Of a stretch of DNA of 64,000 nucleotides, positions 11,737 to 26,700 are shown piece by piece. Position numbers and translations under genes: made by a program. This DNA is from Limnephilus marmoratus (Eukaryota; Arthropoda; Insecta; Trichoptera; Limnephilidae), in contig OU862928.1 of the NCBI GenBank assembly GCA_917880885.1, positions 7,893,721 to 7,957,720 of the forward strand. Reading direction: 5' to 3'. The notes beneath the pieces were generated by a model. It searched no databases. It was not told the origin of the DNA and saw only the letters and a list, made by a program, of their open reading frames with translations. Position 1 is the stretch's first letter, and the number at the start of each line of letters is the position of its first letter.

Positions 11737-14700
11737 TAGGTACGATTGTTACTTTTGGAGTCGGTGTCAGTCAAGGTAGGTTTGTAACTACATACTCGTA
11801 CATAGTTATAGGTGAGATGTGCTTGTATCGCACAAGCGACTTGACGAGGCGAGAGGCGAGAGCGGGGCCGCGGCCGGCGCGGGGAGCTGTCAAGTGAACA
11901 CACCAGGCCGGGTACCTTTGCTGACACCGACTCCAAAAATAACAATCGTACCTACATATTGATGATTAGAAAAAGTAAGTTGATTATGAAGTTGTAGAAG
12001 AATACGAAATTATTTTTTTACTTTTTAGTGCATTTTTTGAAGTCGTTTTTTTGTTTTGTTAAAATTTTTGTTTATTTTTTGATTTTTAGTGAATCTGAAG
12101 TACACTAACTAATTTGTCTGAATATGGGTAAACCTACTAAACGTGCTGCTCATATGAGACAGACATAATTTGACCATAGCGACGTTAAGGTCATATTAAG
12201 AGATTCGGCCGAGTTTCGTTAATTTGTCATGGATCCGATAATCAGAATCTAACCAAACTCTCATCAAATTACCCTTGAAGTACATCCTTTCCAATAAAAA
12301 AAGAATCATCGAAATCGGTTGGCGTGATATTGAGTTATTCGTCCATTTGTCGCGCACATACTTAATGCAAATTTAAGACTTATATGGTTTTCTCATGGAT
12401 GCTTTTATCAGAACTGGACCAAATTAAAATGGGACCACACGGGAAGCAACAGCTTTCAAATAAAAAAAGAATCATCAATATCGGTTCACCCAGTCAAAAG
12501 TTCTGAGCTAACAAACATAAAAAAAAAAAAAAAAAAATACAGTCGAATTGAGAACCTCCTCCTTTTTGAAGTCGTTTAAAAAGGTAAAGAAACAATAAAT
12601 AAATAAATATATTATCGTATCCCATAACTTTGTCAAAACTAAAAGATCACCCGGATGGCATTTCTAAGGTGTCACTTACACTATAAAATACAATCATATT
12701 TTAATGAAAACGGGCTCTTAAATGGAATGAAAACAATAATGTTGTGATCAAAACGGTTTCTTTCATATTTATTTCATAATTATTTGATTGTCACTTTAAT
12801 ATTGCATAAGAAAGATTCGCTCTAATGTAATCGCTTATAAATCTTTGTTTTTTTCATTTTTTATTTTTTACACACATTTAAAAAAAAAAAAACCTACGGA
12901 CATATATTTTTTTCTATTGTTGAAAATGGTATGAACTAATGATATAATGAATGAGAACATTTTGTCTGATCTCTCAACACTTTGTTGTTAATTCATATAT
13001 TTTTATCACTTATTATTTTCTCTGTTTATCATTTTATTTTTAAATTTTATTATTTTGCTTTTACTTAACTGTTTTGCATGACCGATATTTGTATGTGTTA
13101 TTTTTATTAAATTGTGAAATTATTAACCCCGATACAGGCGAACCCTAGTGGGGTTAATAATGACATGCTAAAAATATATGTTTATAAATTGTGAAGAAGC
13201 AATAAATAAAATACGCCGCCCGCTCATATATCCATGTCATTCATACACACACATTATTTGATTGTCTATCTTTATCACACAGGAATAAACTTTTGAATTA
13301 AGAAATTATACTGAAAATCGCTGAAAACAAAAGAGTGTTTACTTTCCACATTATATTGTGAGTAGGGAATGCAATCCCGGTATACCGGGATCCCGGAATA
13401 CCAGGATCCCGCAGACATTTTGCGGGACTAATCTCGGTCGAAAATTTTGCGGGATCCTGCTGGACTGGCAGGATTACAGAGAAGCGTAGTATGGATAGTT
13501 CGAGATCAACAGCTCAACAACTTAAATCTCGCAATATGAGCAACCTTGAGGTTTTGATAAAGAAGGAAATGAATTACTTCGAGTCCGGTGGATTAAAAGG
13601 CACATATTCACTTACAATGCGCTAATGACTATTGTGCCAACCAGCGTGGAAGCTGAACGAGCTTTTTCAGCCGCTGGTTACCTTGGGTCCAATATCAGAA
13701 GCCGTTTATCAGACGACACAATTAATACTTTAACTTTTTTACGAAGATTTTTCCAAAATAATGTTTAAACTTATGATGCTTATTGTACAAGAATATTGTT
13801 TATCGTGTGATTGTTATTACTTAAATTTATGTCTTATCTTATTCTTTGCCAATTTATGACTTAAACTTTACCTATGTCTATCTAAAGGTATATTAATAAA
13901 CCATTTAAAATGTCCCAAAGAACTTGTTTAATTAGGTATAAATTTAAAACTCTAAAAACAAGGTTGGTAGATCGAGGTATTAGATCTTTATTATACAATT
14001 GATTAGATATCTTAGTCCACCCTGCTGGATCCCGCCAATACCTGGATCCAGCGGGACTAAGATTGTTCAGTCCCGCAAATACCTGGATTGACATGGTCTT
14101 GCGGGATTGCATTCCCTAATTGTGAGTATATGAGACTATGGCAAGTCTATTTATTTATATAACGTCATTGCTTTTACTGTGCAAGTTGTTCGACTTTATT
14201 TTATAAACTTTATTTTTTATTTTATATTTTTATTGTATAAAACTAACATGTTTCGTAAGCAAAGCTAAGTCCATTCACCCGACATAGTATTTTGCTAGTG
14301 TTTGTACACAATACTATGCGCATCACGTTATGGTAAATAGTATGGCGGGTACTCACGAGCTGCACGAGTCCTATGTGCATGTAGTTAATTTTAAGGCTCC
14401 ATTTACGAACGGGCTCCAGGATTTACATAAAACTATGTGTTTGTATGGTTTTTGACTATAATGGTCCCATTGGTGATTTAGCAGGGGTGCCCGGGTTCAT
14501 GGGGTGAGGTTTGTCTAGGTCTTGGAGGCGGATGACCAGTCCTGAACCCCAGATTCCTACCCACCCCTGAAACCCTTTTCCTTCCCAGAATTCTCCTCTC
14601 CTTCCTTTCCTTAACCAGTCAAAGGCCAGGCCATTTCACGAAAATTCACTAAAAAAGCACCACTTTGAATTTTGAATTGAATGTTTTTTGGATTAATTTT

Positions 14701-17700
14701 GAGCTATCGTATATTATATTAACTGAAACACGTTCCTAGAACAATAAACTATGTACCAAAACAACATTACTTGCATTAATTACGTAAATTAATAGGTTTT
14801 ACGATGTTTTAGTCGAGGAACACGCATAAATTGTGACGGGTAAATTCGCGGCAATATCTGACATTTCTAAGTCACAGACAAAATCGTTTAAAAATATTCT
14901 GGTGTTGCAAGGTGAATGAAATTTTTACGCGTCTCATGGAGTAATGTTGGCGCAAGCGATTCTGACCCTGTTCTTCATACAAATTCTGTACATAGAAGGG
15001 CCAAAATCGCAGACAAACAGCTTTTGGTCGATAATTTTATTCAAATTTTCGAATTATTTTCTCGCGCATGCGCATAAGACGCACGCGCCCGCGCGTTAAC
15101 GGCCAATTAGAGGTTAAAAAACCCTCCACACAGCATCCCCAAAGATGAAATAGGCGCTGAGGGAAATTGCTGTGTGGAGGGTTTTTGTAAAAAAATAAAA
15201 TAAGAGCTCATGTAAAAAAATAAAATAGGTTTGCTGTAATTTAAGAAGTAATTTTTTTAAAGTAAATTTTGAATGGAATGCCGGCTTTTTGATTCCTCAT
15301 GTAAACAAGGAGCAGATTCATGTTTTTGTTGTTTTGTAATTAAGTAAACACAATTGCATGGTTTGGATGTATTTATTTTAAGGTAAACAATACTCAAGTT
15401 CAAACAGAAAAAAAACAAAAGAACGGAACAAAAGCAACTGTCGGTGTTGCCAGCATAGGGTAATCAAATATTCAATTCCAACAGTTTTGTCAAAGGTTCT
15501 ATTGGATTTAAAAATTATTTAGTTTCCTGCATTTCATTTATCCAAAGTACCTACCTTCGACATCACAACCAAGAAGCTTTGCTAGCATTATACTTCTCAG
15601 TATAGCATTCAATGACATACTGAGAAGTAAGCTGGAGTACTAGTGCGATGTATGGGCACCGTACCACCAGAAGTACATTGACATGTTGGGAGCAAATCCA
15701 GAAGAAATTCCTCAGTTATGTTTATATGCGGAAGCATGGAACCTATCCAAGGTTCATGCACCATATTGACTTACTTGAGGAAACTGATTCTGTGAGTCCA
15801 GAAACTAGGCGAAAAGCAAGTCTTAATATTCTGTCTTTCAAAATTTGTAACAATTTCATCGATAGCCCATTTCTCTCTTTTTTTTATTTTTTTTTTAGCG
15901 GAGACGGTTTACAGGACTTTTTTCCACGAGCACTTAGACCATGGGCCATTGTGGTATTTCCCATTTTACCTCAATCCTTTAACAATAACCCAGTCCCTTT
16001 AATAAAGTTCACCAGAGTTGTCTTCTGGTACCACAATGTGTCTCCCCACTACAGGGTATCTGAGCCTAGTTCCCACCAGGGCAGGACATTAGTGAATTGG
16101 AGTCCCTTCATCCTCTTCACATTTTCTAACATATTGGAGGGGACCCACCACTTTCCCAACGGCGTTATAAGGAAACATATGGTTTCCTCCTTCACCGCAC
16201 ACGTCAAGACTCTACTTTTTTTTTTGAACGAAGCTACATTTATTTGAACGACTCTAGACCCTCCAATGTCCATGCATACGGGGTTAGTAAGCAGTATGCA
16301 AGTACTTACATTAACATTATACAAAAGATAAATAGAAGTAGCAGCCCGTGGAATAGTTCTTCTGAAATAGGTAACATCAAAAGGAGATAATAGTGTTAGT
16401 AAAAGAAAAAGAAAAATAAATATGACGGCTATAACCAGTCGAAGAAACCTTCTGTAAATAAAATAAGTAATGAGGAAAAAACAGTTATATGATTATTTTA
16501 TAATGTAAGTAATTACTATAATAGCGGAAAGAAAATAAAATATATTAAAAGAAAAGCCAGAGAAAGTATTCCATAGACCACCTGGCAGTCCCAATGAGAA
16601 TGCGTATAGCTATCGACCCAACCGCAGACGATGCTCGAAGTCCGCGTCCTTTAGCCGGTTCCCCGATTTTGCCTCGAAGAAATGTACTTGGGAGAGAAGG
16701 GGAAGTTTTTGAAGACCTTTAGGAAAAGATGAGCGTCGGGTTACCGGAGGGGGGACGGAAGGACATCGAGACCGCACGGTTACGCCTCAGGCCAACGCAT
16801 GTCGATGGGGGAGGCGCAGGCGGATCGCGGGAAGACCGCTCCGGTGTGTGTTCGCCTGGCAATGTGCATGGACAGGGTCTATCCCACCCCCTTTCTATGG
16901 GGGAACGACGATACATAACATGTACAGTTCCGTTGCGCCACCAAAGAATGGAAACCAAAACTAATAAGGAAAAATAGAAAATAATAATAAGAGCATTTAT
17001 ACATGTGAAACATAATTACAAAATCAGTACAGAGTGATAATGTATCAAGCGATTGTGTAATCACTACCATCGCTCACCAAGATAGAACATGACCTGTCAA
17101 GGTAAAAAATCAGTAAATTATAGGTCACATAAGTTATATTACAGATAGTTCAAGGCATATTCACTAAATAAAGAGTAATAGAGGAGGACCGAAGAAGACG
17201 GGAGCAATACGTGTAGCACCTGAAACAAAGATGAATTTAGTCTAGGTCGGCGACTCTAAGTACAGGCCATCTCTCTACCCAGGACTTGACAAACTTTTTC
17301 AAGCATTCGAAATTCTCTTTGTTCGATACAAGGTCAGCATTCCACGCTGGTCTTGTTATTCCGCGCAAGCCATCCAACATTTCCTCTCGTGCTTCCTTCA
17401 TCAACTCGCAGTGCCACAGAATGTGCCTGGCGTCTTGGTTAGTACATGCTTCATAGCTTGATAGCTTGACCCTCTCTCCTCACCACATGCGCAGTTTGGG
17501 TGAGGAGAGAGGGTCAAGCTATGAAGCCGACCCCTGAATTCCCCATGCCCAGAAAGCATCTGCGTTATGTAGTGATCTAGTTTAATGTATGCCCCTTCCA
17601 TTCTGAATTTAACTGAAGGAAAGAAGGAGAAAGTCCATCTGCCCTTCGTCGACCTATCCCATCGCTCTTTCCATACACTCAGCGTCCTCTCGCGCATCGC

Positions 17701-20700
17701 TTTGAGCAAGCCAGGGAGGGCCACGACTCCTCCCGGTGTCAGCTCGACACCCAGGTGGACAGCAGCCCTGCCTCTAATAAGTTCCTTTTTGGTCAATATT
17801 TCCCTAATTTCAAGGTCAATCGGCAGAGCGCCGGCCAGAACCGGTAGTGCATCTGAGGCCACAGTCCTATAAGCGCCCAAGAGCGCCAACAGGGGAGTCC
17901 GCTGACCCCGTTTAAGAGCCGAGTTTATCAAGACGTTATCCAAGCGATGCTCCCACACAGAGGCAGCATATGAGACTTGCGACACATATACCCCTCTGTA
18001 CAGCAGGCGAATCGCCGGAGAGCGCAATCCCCACTCGGCTGTTGAGAGTCTTCTCAGTTTCTGAAACAGGGCCTGGGCCCTGTCGGAGGCGTTCTTGACG
18101 TGGGCTAGGAACGAAGAAGATCTGTCCAAAATTACGCCTAAATACCTGGTGTTTTCTGCAAATCGGATGGGTGAGCCTCCCATTCTGATGAAAGGATTCC
18201 TGCCTCGGCTGAGCATGCCCTTCATGAGGAGGCCCACGGTTTTGTGGGGAACGAAGTTCAGTCTATTTCTCTGTCCCCATTCAAGGATCACTTGTAAACC
18301 TTCTTCAGCCTTTGATTCCACTTCCCTTCTACTGTCCCCAGAGACCAAAAACAATTTGTCATCTACGTAGTCGACCGATATACAACCTTCAGGCAAGGGC
18401 AACCTGGAGGAGTCGTCAAACAAGATTTTCCACAGGTCGGGTCCGAGGACCGACCCCTGCGGACATCCCATGTCGACTGTTCGGGTGATTAAAACGTCCC
18501 CGTACCCTATGATAACTGTCCTACCACTTAGGTAGTCACTAATAATCTCAAACAGTTTACGCGGGCAATTCCTGCTTTTCAGCTTGGTAAGTATCATCGG
18601 CCACCACGCGTGATCAAAGGCACCCGAGATATCCAAGAAGATGCCTATGACGTACCTCTTTTGGCATACCCTCACCCATTCAAGCGCATATTTAATGGCG
18701 TGCTCCGTGGATTTGCCGGGGACAAAGCCGAATTGAAGATCTCTGGGCGGCGTTAGGGTGAGGTGTAGACGGTGCTTGATGATGTTTTCCAATATTTTGC
18801 CTAGAATTGGCAATAATGTTATAGGCCTATAAGCTCCTATGTCCGTCTTCGGCTTACCGTTGCCCTTTGGTATAATCCGGAGCACGCCTTTCTTCCATTC
18901 CGTGGGGAATTTCCCCCTACGCAAGCACGTCTCCAACACCTGGTAGAACTCCTCTTTGGCGTGGATCCAGACATTCTTCGCAATTATTCCATTCAATCTA
19001 TCAAATCCCGGTGCCTTTTTCGGACCCAAACCCTTAATTATTATCTCCACTTCGATTCGACTTAACGGTGGCATGCCGTTCCCCTGGGCGGGCTCACTAG
19101 GTGGTAGCCGTGACAGATTTCTAATCTGTTTTCTAACATATGATTCTAACACCGTTTAAAGCATATTTATCACTGCGAGACACAACGATTTGAATTGTTT
19201 CGAAAACCTAACAAATAGACTTTAACAGCCTTACTCATCATGAAACCGTACCACGGCTCTGTAGCGTCGCGGTAGCTACACAGTGGAGGGGGCCTACACT
19301 GCTCAGGGTAAAAATCTTTACTCATCATCATAATGTTTCTCGACAGCTGTTATGATTTTTTTACGGTAGCAACACTGCTCCAAAGCTGAAAAACGCGGTC
19401 AATTTAGCATTTCGCGGCGTGTTGCCAACTTCACGTTTATTCACACTGTAACGTAATTATTTTCATGGTAATAATTACGTTATAATAATAATTACGTTAC
19501 AATATGTCAACATCAGTCAATACAACATATTATTCAAGGAGCTTCAGCGAGATTGATATGTGTTTGTTTACCGTTTCTAACGCAATTATAAACACTATCT
19601 CACCTCGTTTCTACCCCAGTATCGTATGGCACAAAGAACTTGGAGATCGGTAGATACTTTGCCACCCCGTTTATTATTCACATCCAAATACGGCCGTATC
19701 AAATCAATCAAACGTCTCATGTTGACTTTGGTAAATCTATATTTAGACCTAAAATCTCCTTCCGTAAATGCCGCAAATGGATCGTACCTATTTTTGAACC
19801 TTTTCTGTAGTCGTGATGCACGAATGCCGCGAATACGATCAATATTTGCCAAAGCTTCGTTCAAAACGTCAAGATTCTCATAAAAGTTCGCCATTTCGTC
19901 AGTTACAACGCACGGGGTACTGAGTTAACCCTGGTGATCGGGTGGTTTAAATTCTGACAGCTGCTACATCTCCCGTACAGCGACGCGGTAAGAACACGCG
20001 CATGCGCGCGATTAACCCACCATGTTGAGTAACAATTTCACCTAACCCGGTCTTACTCCGAGGTTGTATCTTATTTTGCGATGATGAGTAAGACTGTTAG
20101 GGTTACAATGGCTAAATAAGAAAGCATTCAAATGTGACACATTAATTCAATTTTTGAAATAGTTTTTTGTGTCCCCTGCAAAATTTGCATTATGTGGGAC
20201 TCAAAGTATTGATTTATCATGTGCAATTATTTACATTGCAACACTGTTAAACCTTTCAGCGGTCGCGCGCGTCTGTGAGTCCGCAGTGAACTTATTTTAC
20301 TGATTATGCGCTAACTAAAAACAATAGACAATTGCGCTTCCGTGATATCCTCGGGGGGGTTAGGTACGTCCCCTCAGTACCCAGTGATATTCGTCGCAAG
20401 CGCATGTGTTCTTTTGTTTATATTTGTGGTCTCAGATTCCGCATGCGACTGGTTATGTACTTAAAAAATCTCTTGAATAATATTGAGAGCTGGGTGAATA
20501 TTTCATGATATTTGTATCATATTATTTATAACTTGTTTTATTTTATATAAATACGTTATACGCAAATAAATTTTTTATCTTATTTCTTTATTATGTTGAT
20601 TTATAGCGTTGTTTTGTGTCAGATGTCTAAAAAATTGAGATTTCACAAACTTTAATTATTACGTACAAATTAAAAAGTGATTGCCAATTAATTTTTTTAT

Positions 20701-23700
20701 GTATTAATTATTTATATAGATAAACGACTTTTTTATTATAATATGCTATCAGTTTCAGTGCCCGTAACACGGGCGTTTATTTTATTTTCATTTATGTACA
20801 TAGATTTCTTTTACCCACCTCACTAGACAAAGTTTGTTCCGAGGCAGGGCTATATACAATATCATGAAATGTTTAGTCGTCTTCTAAAACCAGACGCCTA
20901 AAGTTACGGAATCACTGACCGCATGCGACTGCTTATGTTTGGCGCAAGGGTGCGACTACTGGTAGGTTAAACGGCAATAGTTGCAGTAAATAAAACAAGT
21001 TTACTTATCTTACGCCGGTGTTTTTGCAGATCCGTCTCCGACAGACCTGATCATCAAGTTCTCGTACGTCAGCCCGGAGCCGCAGCTGCGCCAGGAGAGC
21101 ACCAGCTCGGCCAGGGTCTCCGACCCGGAGAATCCCGAGAGCCCTCTGCTCAGCATCGTGGAGACGGACAAGTACAGTCGCAAGCACTTGGCCCTGAAGA
21201 TACTGTGCTTGAAAGTCGCAGCTCACTTAAAATGGAACCTCAGTGAGTATTTTCTCCATATCGGTAGATAGATTATGAGAAATCGTCCTGGCAAACTTTG
21301 CCACTTCATATCTCAGAAGAAGGTAAGGTAAGTTGAAGTTAGAACCCTGTCCAACCAAAGTGACGACTTGTAGAGTTAGTTAGTTGTCTCTCACAGTCAC
21401 AAGAGCTTTTTTTATGTGAACTTCTCACACGGGTTCCAACAGCCAGAAGCCAGTGAAACTTTGACATCCCCGATTAGGGTGCGTTAAGATTGTATAAATT
21501 TCTTAATGTCTTAACCTGTCGGAGGCCAGGAAAAACATGAAAATTTCCTAACAAAACAACACTTTGAATTTTGAATTGAATGTTTCGTGGATTAATTTTT
21601 TTTATTTTTTATTGAAACATATAACAAGGTTACAAATTTTACAACATAATATATACATCAACATTTCAATCACTCTCCTAATAAAGCAGCTGCTTGTGTT
21701 TAGGAGAGGACAACTAAAAAAAATTACATTTGTTTAAATTAAAACAAAAAATATTAGTAATTTAACAAAAAACATTAGTGATTTTATGAGAAGATACCTT
21801 AGAATCATAGTTCCATGGAAGATACAGATAAAAGTAATAAAGGTTAGTTAATAAATGATTTAAAGTATTGATAAGGCAAAAAAATATTTCTAAATATTCC
21901 AATACATATTTCTAAATATAATAAACAATAAGTTAAGTTATGAGGTGGTACTAGAATATTTTAATTTAATTTTTTTTTATATTTTTCGTAGCTTTCTTCC
22001 GATTGTATATCAAGGGGTAATTTATTAAATGAGTTATCGTATATTTTATTGACCGAAACACATTCCTAGAACAATAAACTATGTACCAAAACAACATTAC
22101 TTGCGTTAATTACATAAATTGATAGGTTTTACGATGTTTTCGTCAAGTAACACGCATCGGACTTTTGACAGAAAGAATCACGGCAAATTTGAAATTTGGA
22201 TGCCACAGATAAAATCATTTAAAAATATTCTGGGGTTGCCAGGTGAATGAAATTTTTGCCTGTCTCATGGGTAAATGTTGGCGCCAGCGATTCTGACCTT
22301 GTCCTTCATACAAATTCGGTACATAGAAGGGCCAAAATCGCAGACAAACCTTTTCAAACATATTTTTTTCGAAATTTTTTCCGCGTGCATGGTTTCGCGT
22401 CTCCGGCCTATTAGAGGTTAATAACGAAAGGCACTCCTTTTCAAATAAGTATTGGACAATTTATTTACAGTTTTCTTTTAGACATGACTTACATTATTCT
22501 TTGACTCAACATGGAATATAATCCACGACGGCTCAGTTCCTGGGATCTAAAACACTCCTAGTTCGCTGGTTGCTTCGGGTAAAAAGAGGAAAGTTTAAAG
22601 AAACACATCATATTTATAAAAATGCTAGCAAAAAGAAACCTACACAATAAAAACAAACAACACACAACTGTCAACGAGACATAACTCGTTGGATTAGTTC
22701 ATTTTATCAACTGAATACACGACAGTTACTAGAACACACAACAGGGGTTCAGCCAAGCACCGAACCATTTTATACAATATTGTATTTATTATGAATTTTA
22801 TTCCAAAGAGGGCAGTATTAGCAGGTTATTGATGTTAACAAGGAGGTTGAAGTGGGAGAAGAAGGGGAGGAGATTGAGTAGAAGATGGTTTGGAAGTATA
22901 TATCTAACACTTGACTGTTATTTGCAGACATACTGGAAACGAAACTGCCGCCACATATCCAGTTTCAGCTGATGCAGGATCTGGTGTACATGGCCACAGA
23001 TGGGAGCTACTCCATTCCTCCGCAGGTGAGCCACCCCCAGAGCAGAAGATACTTTCAGTATCGCCCTGGTGAAAGACCACCGTTCAGAATCAGAAGATGA
23101 AGAAAATAATTTCAAGAGCTGGACTGACCTCACACCATGAACCCAGGCACCCTGCTAAGTCACCAAACATAGTGAACCACATGGGGTGACCTATGACAGA
23201 GATGTTGGTTACCCATACCTGCATTTTTTTTTTTCATTAGCCCCTGACGGCCGGCGTAGTGCAGCGGTAAAGCTCTTGAATCGCACTCCGAATTCAGAAT
23301 TCAGAATTGAAACGTTGCTTGAAATGGCTTTAGTCATGTTTGGTGACCAGATCTGAATAGCCAGGTACTTCCCCACCTTCCTCTTCCTAATCTCCTTCCC
23401 CTCCCCACTACCTTCAGCCTCACAACACACCCCAATTGGGGATGCCATAGTCCCACTGGCTCCAGTCAGGAGCAGTTGGGACTCTTGTGCGGTATTAATG
23501 TAAAAAAAAAAGCCCCACACATCTTCGGGGATGCCGTATGGAGGATCTTTTTAGGGAAAGGAAGTTCTGGAAAGGAAAAACATATGAGGGGTAGGTAGGA
23601 ATCTAGGGGTCAGTGTGTCTAGGAGAGTGGATAGGTCGGGAGACTCAGGCTGGAGAGGTCAAAAGGTCTCCCTCAACCTGTCTCTCTCATCTGGCCTGCC

Positions 23701-26700
23701 ACACAGAAGGTGGACAGATGCATCCGCCGCCAAGACCTAGACAAACTTCACCCCATGAACCCGAGCACTTCTGCTAAATCACCAATGTAGCAAACCACTT
23801 GGGATGACCTATGGCAGAGGTGTTGGTTATCCAATAAATGGTTCCCAGAGCAACGGTCCCATATCCGCCTCCCAAATTGAATTGGTTATAGTCATGCTTA
23901 GTGGTCAGATCTGAATAGCCAACCTTCCTCTTCCACGTCTCCTTCCCCTGTTTGCTACCTTCAGCCTCCAAAAATAGCACAATTGGGGATATGAGGATTG
24001 TGAGGGCTGAAGCGCTTAGATGTTTTGGACTCGCAGAGTGGATGAACGTAGAAAGGAATGTAATGAGAATATATGACCAAAAGTGAATGGATTAAGATGT
24101 GGGGGATATCCAGGGAGGAAGACATGGATGATCAAGTGAATTAAATACGGTTTCATTTCTGATTGGTGGTCTCTCACCATGGCGATACTCGAAAGAATCT
24201 TCCACTGAAGAATGTGCCGCAAATATATAGTGTATATTGTTTTAAATGAATAAATGATGAAATAACACAAATCAATCAAATAAAGCTTACTTGTGCATGC
24301 CGGGATTCAAACATGCGACCTTGGGATAACTAGTGGAGAGCCTTCCCCTCAACTACGGAGGCTGTCAATATAAATGTGATGACAGTGTGCGGTTATCTTC
24401 TGATATTCTGAACTTCCAATCTAATGATGAATCCAGTTTCATTTTATGGTAATCTCAGTATAGGGGATTGACAATAATAAGTCACGGGTAGACTAGTGAT
24501 GTTTATTCAAAGATTGTACAATGGTTCTTCTTAGGAAGTCTATAGGCAAACAGGACGAATGTTGTTCCATTACTCATGCTGTCTCACTCATACACGCATG
24601 TCCCTTTCATACCTTAAGTCATACGTTCACCATAAAAAATTAACAATACAAATTAAATAAAATCGAGGCCGTCACACATTCCCAAATGTTGCACCCTTTG
24701 TTTCTATTATCCATGATGTATTAATTGTTTTGGTTGGTTTCCATTAGCTGGTGAGCGAGGAGGTTCTGCGGCGAGGCGGGGTGAGGTTCTCCATGGTGCT
24801 CTATCACCGCTGGCTGCTGCGCTTCCTTGTCAATAGGGCGCTACTGACAAGACAGCCCAAACAAGAGATCATAAATCTGTAAGTACACATACAAAAACCA
24901 AATGAAAAAAAATAATATACATTTCCAATTTCTCTTGGGGTCTATGTCTATATCTTTGGGGATGCTGTGTGGAGGGTCTTTTTAGGGAAAAGTGGGTGGG
25001 TAGGAATCTGGAGGATAGTGCGTCAAGGAGTAACAGACGTTTGAATCAATTCCTACCACTGCGGTGCAAGGTGAGATAGAAAGGACTTCCTCAACCATTC
25101 TCTCCCGGTCCGACCCGCCATCCAGTAGGTGGGCAAACGCATCCAACAAACCTCACCCCATGATCCCGGGCAATCTTGCTAAGTCAACAAATGTAGCCAA
25201 CCACTTGGCGTGGTGGTCTATGGCAGGAGTGATGGTTATCCAATAAACGGTTTCCAAGGCGGCGGTATGCAAACCCGCCTCCTAAATTCTAATCACGATT
25301 TTGAAAATTCACGTAAAAAAATAATTGCAGCGAATTTGAAATAAAAATATTTTTTTCCAGGGGTGTGATGTCACCGGAATTTGCTCAGCTCTCTTTCGAG
25401 CAGCTGGTCCGCCAGTCAGAAGACTCGAGGAAGTACAGCCTCATATTCCTCACGGAGCTGACGGAGAAGCGACTGTGCACGGAGCAGCTGAAGATCCCCA
25501 CGGCCGATTCCTTCGTCACGCTGACCGAGGACTGCTCCGACCTCACCCACGACTGGGAAGCGGGAGAATGCACCATCAGCGACCACGAGTTCCTCATGCA
25601 GATCAACTATGATCTGTGCTCCAACTACTTCTTTTACGGGCAGTACGATCTGGCCAGGAAACACATCCTGATGTGCAGCGAACACAAGGACAAGTTGACG
25701 GCGAAATATCCTAACCTGGATTGGGTTAAGATGGAGTATGCCAGCGTCACAGAGGCGGAGGTGCTTGGCTACATGAAAGCTTTGAACATCCTGCAAGAAG
25801 AGAATGGACTTCTGCACGATCTGCAGGAAGCCATATCAAATAATTACTCCAACTTGATTGCCGTCCTGCAGGAAGACAACTTGAAGAGAGAGATTCCGCT
25901 AGTGCATCGGCTGGTGGTGGAGCTTGATATACAAGGTTAGTGTTGGCAATATTGTTCAGGGATTTATAGGATAGAGTTTGGTTTATTGCGTTATCAGAAC
26001 GAGTGAGGAATATTTTATTAAAGTGTATTCGGTTTTCGGAAGAACTCTACAGGTCTCACAAAAACGTTGTATCTCCCTTACTATTATGGTTAGAAATATG
26101 ATATAAATGGTGTTAGAAAAGGAAAACGCCATGCTTTATGTTCAAATTTAAAAATTAACCACAAAATAATTTAAATGTTCACCTTTACGAATCGAAATTT
26201 TCCTGCCACAATTGAAAAAAAATGTTTAAACTTTGGGAATTTTTTATTAATTATTTTTACATGAAACAACAAAAAAGTAACAAGTTTTTGTATTTCTTGG
26301 GCATTGACTATGTAACAATTTCTAGACATTTTGGTTTTGAAAAGTTTTAATTTTCAATGGACATTTAAAAGTAACGTTTATAATAGGTACATCAATAATG
26401 TTTATAATACATTACATAATAACAATTGTAATACATTTGCCTAGTAAAATATGTATGCATTTTTTAAAAATTATTTTGATTACCGTAAAAGTAAGGGGTG
26501 CCATTTTTAAAATATTTTTATGTTTGATACATTTTAAGATTTTCACGGCCAAAAGTATTTTCGTTATTTGTTAACACATCTACCGGATCTGCCCTGATGG
26601 ACACTGCAACGCTGGCCGAAACGTTGGCTAAAGAAGGAGGTAGCGCAACAAGGCATAACACCCTAAAAACAAATAACGAAAAGATTTTAATGTTTGCATT

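Noticed and set aside
11642..11945. A coding frame containing a long phenylalanine run
   Set aside because: It only translates the 93-A SINE tail in reverse.
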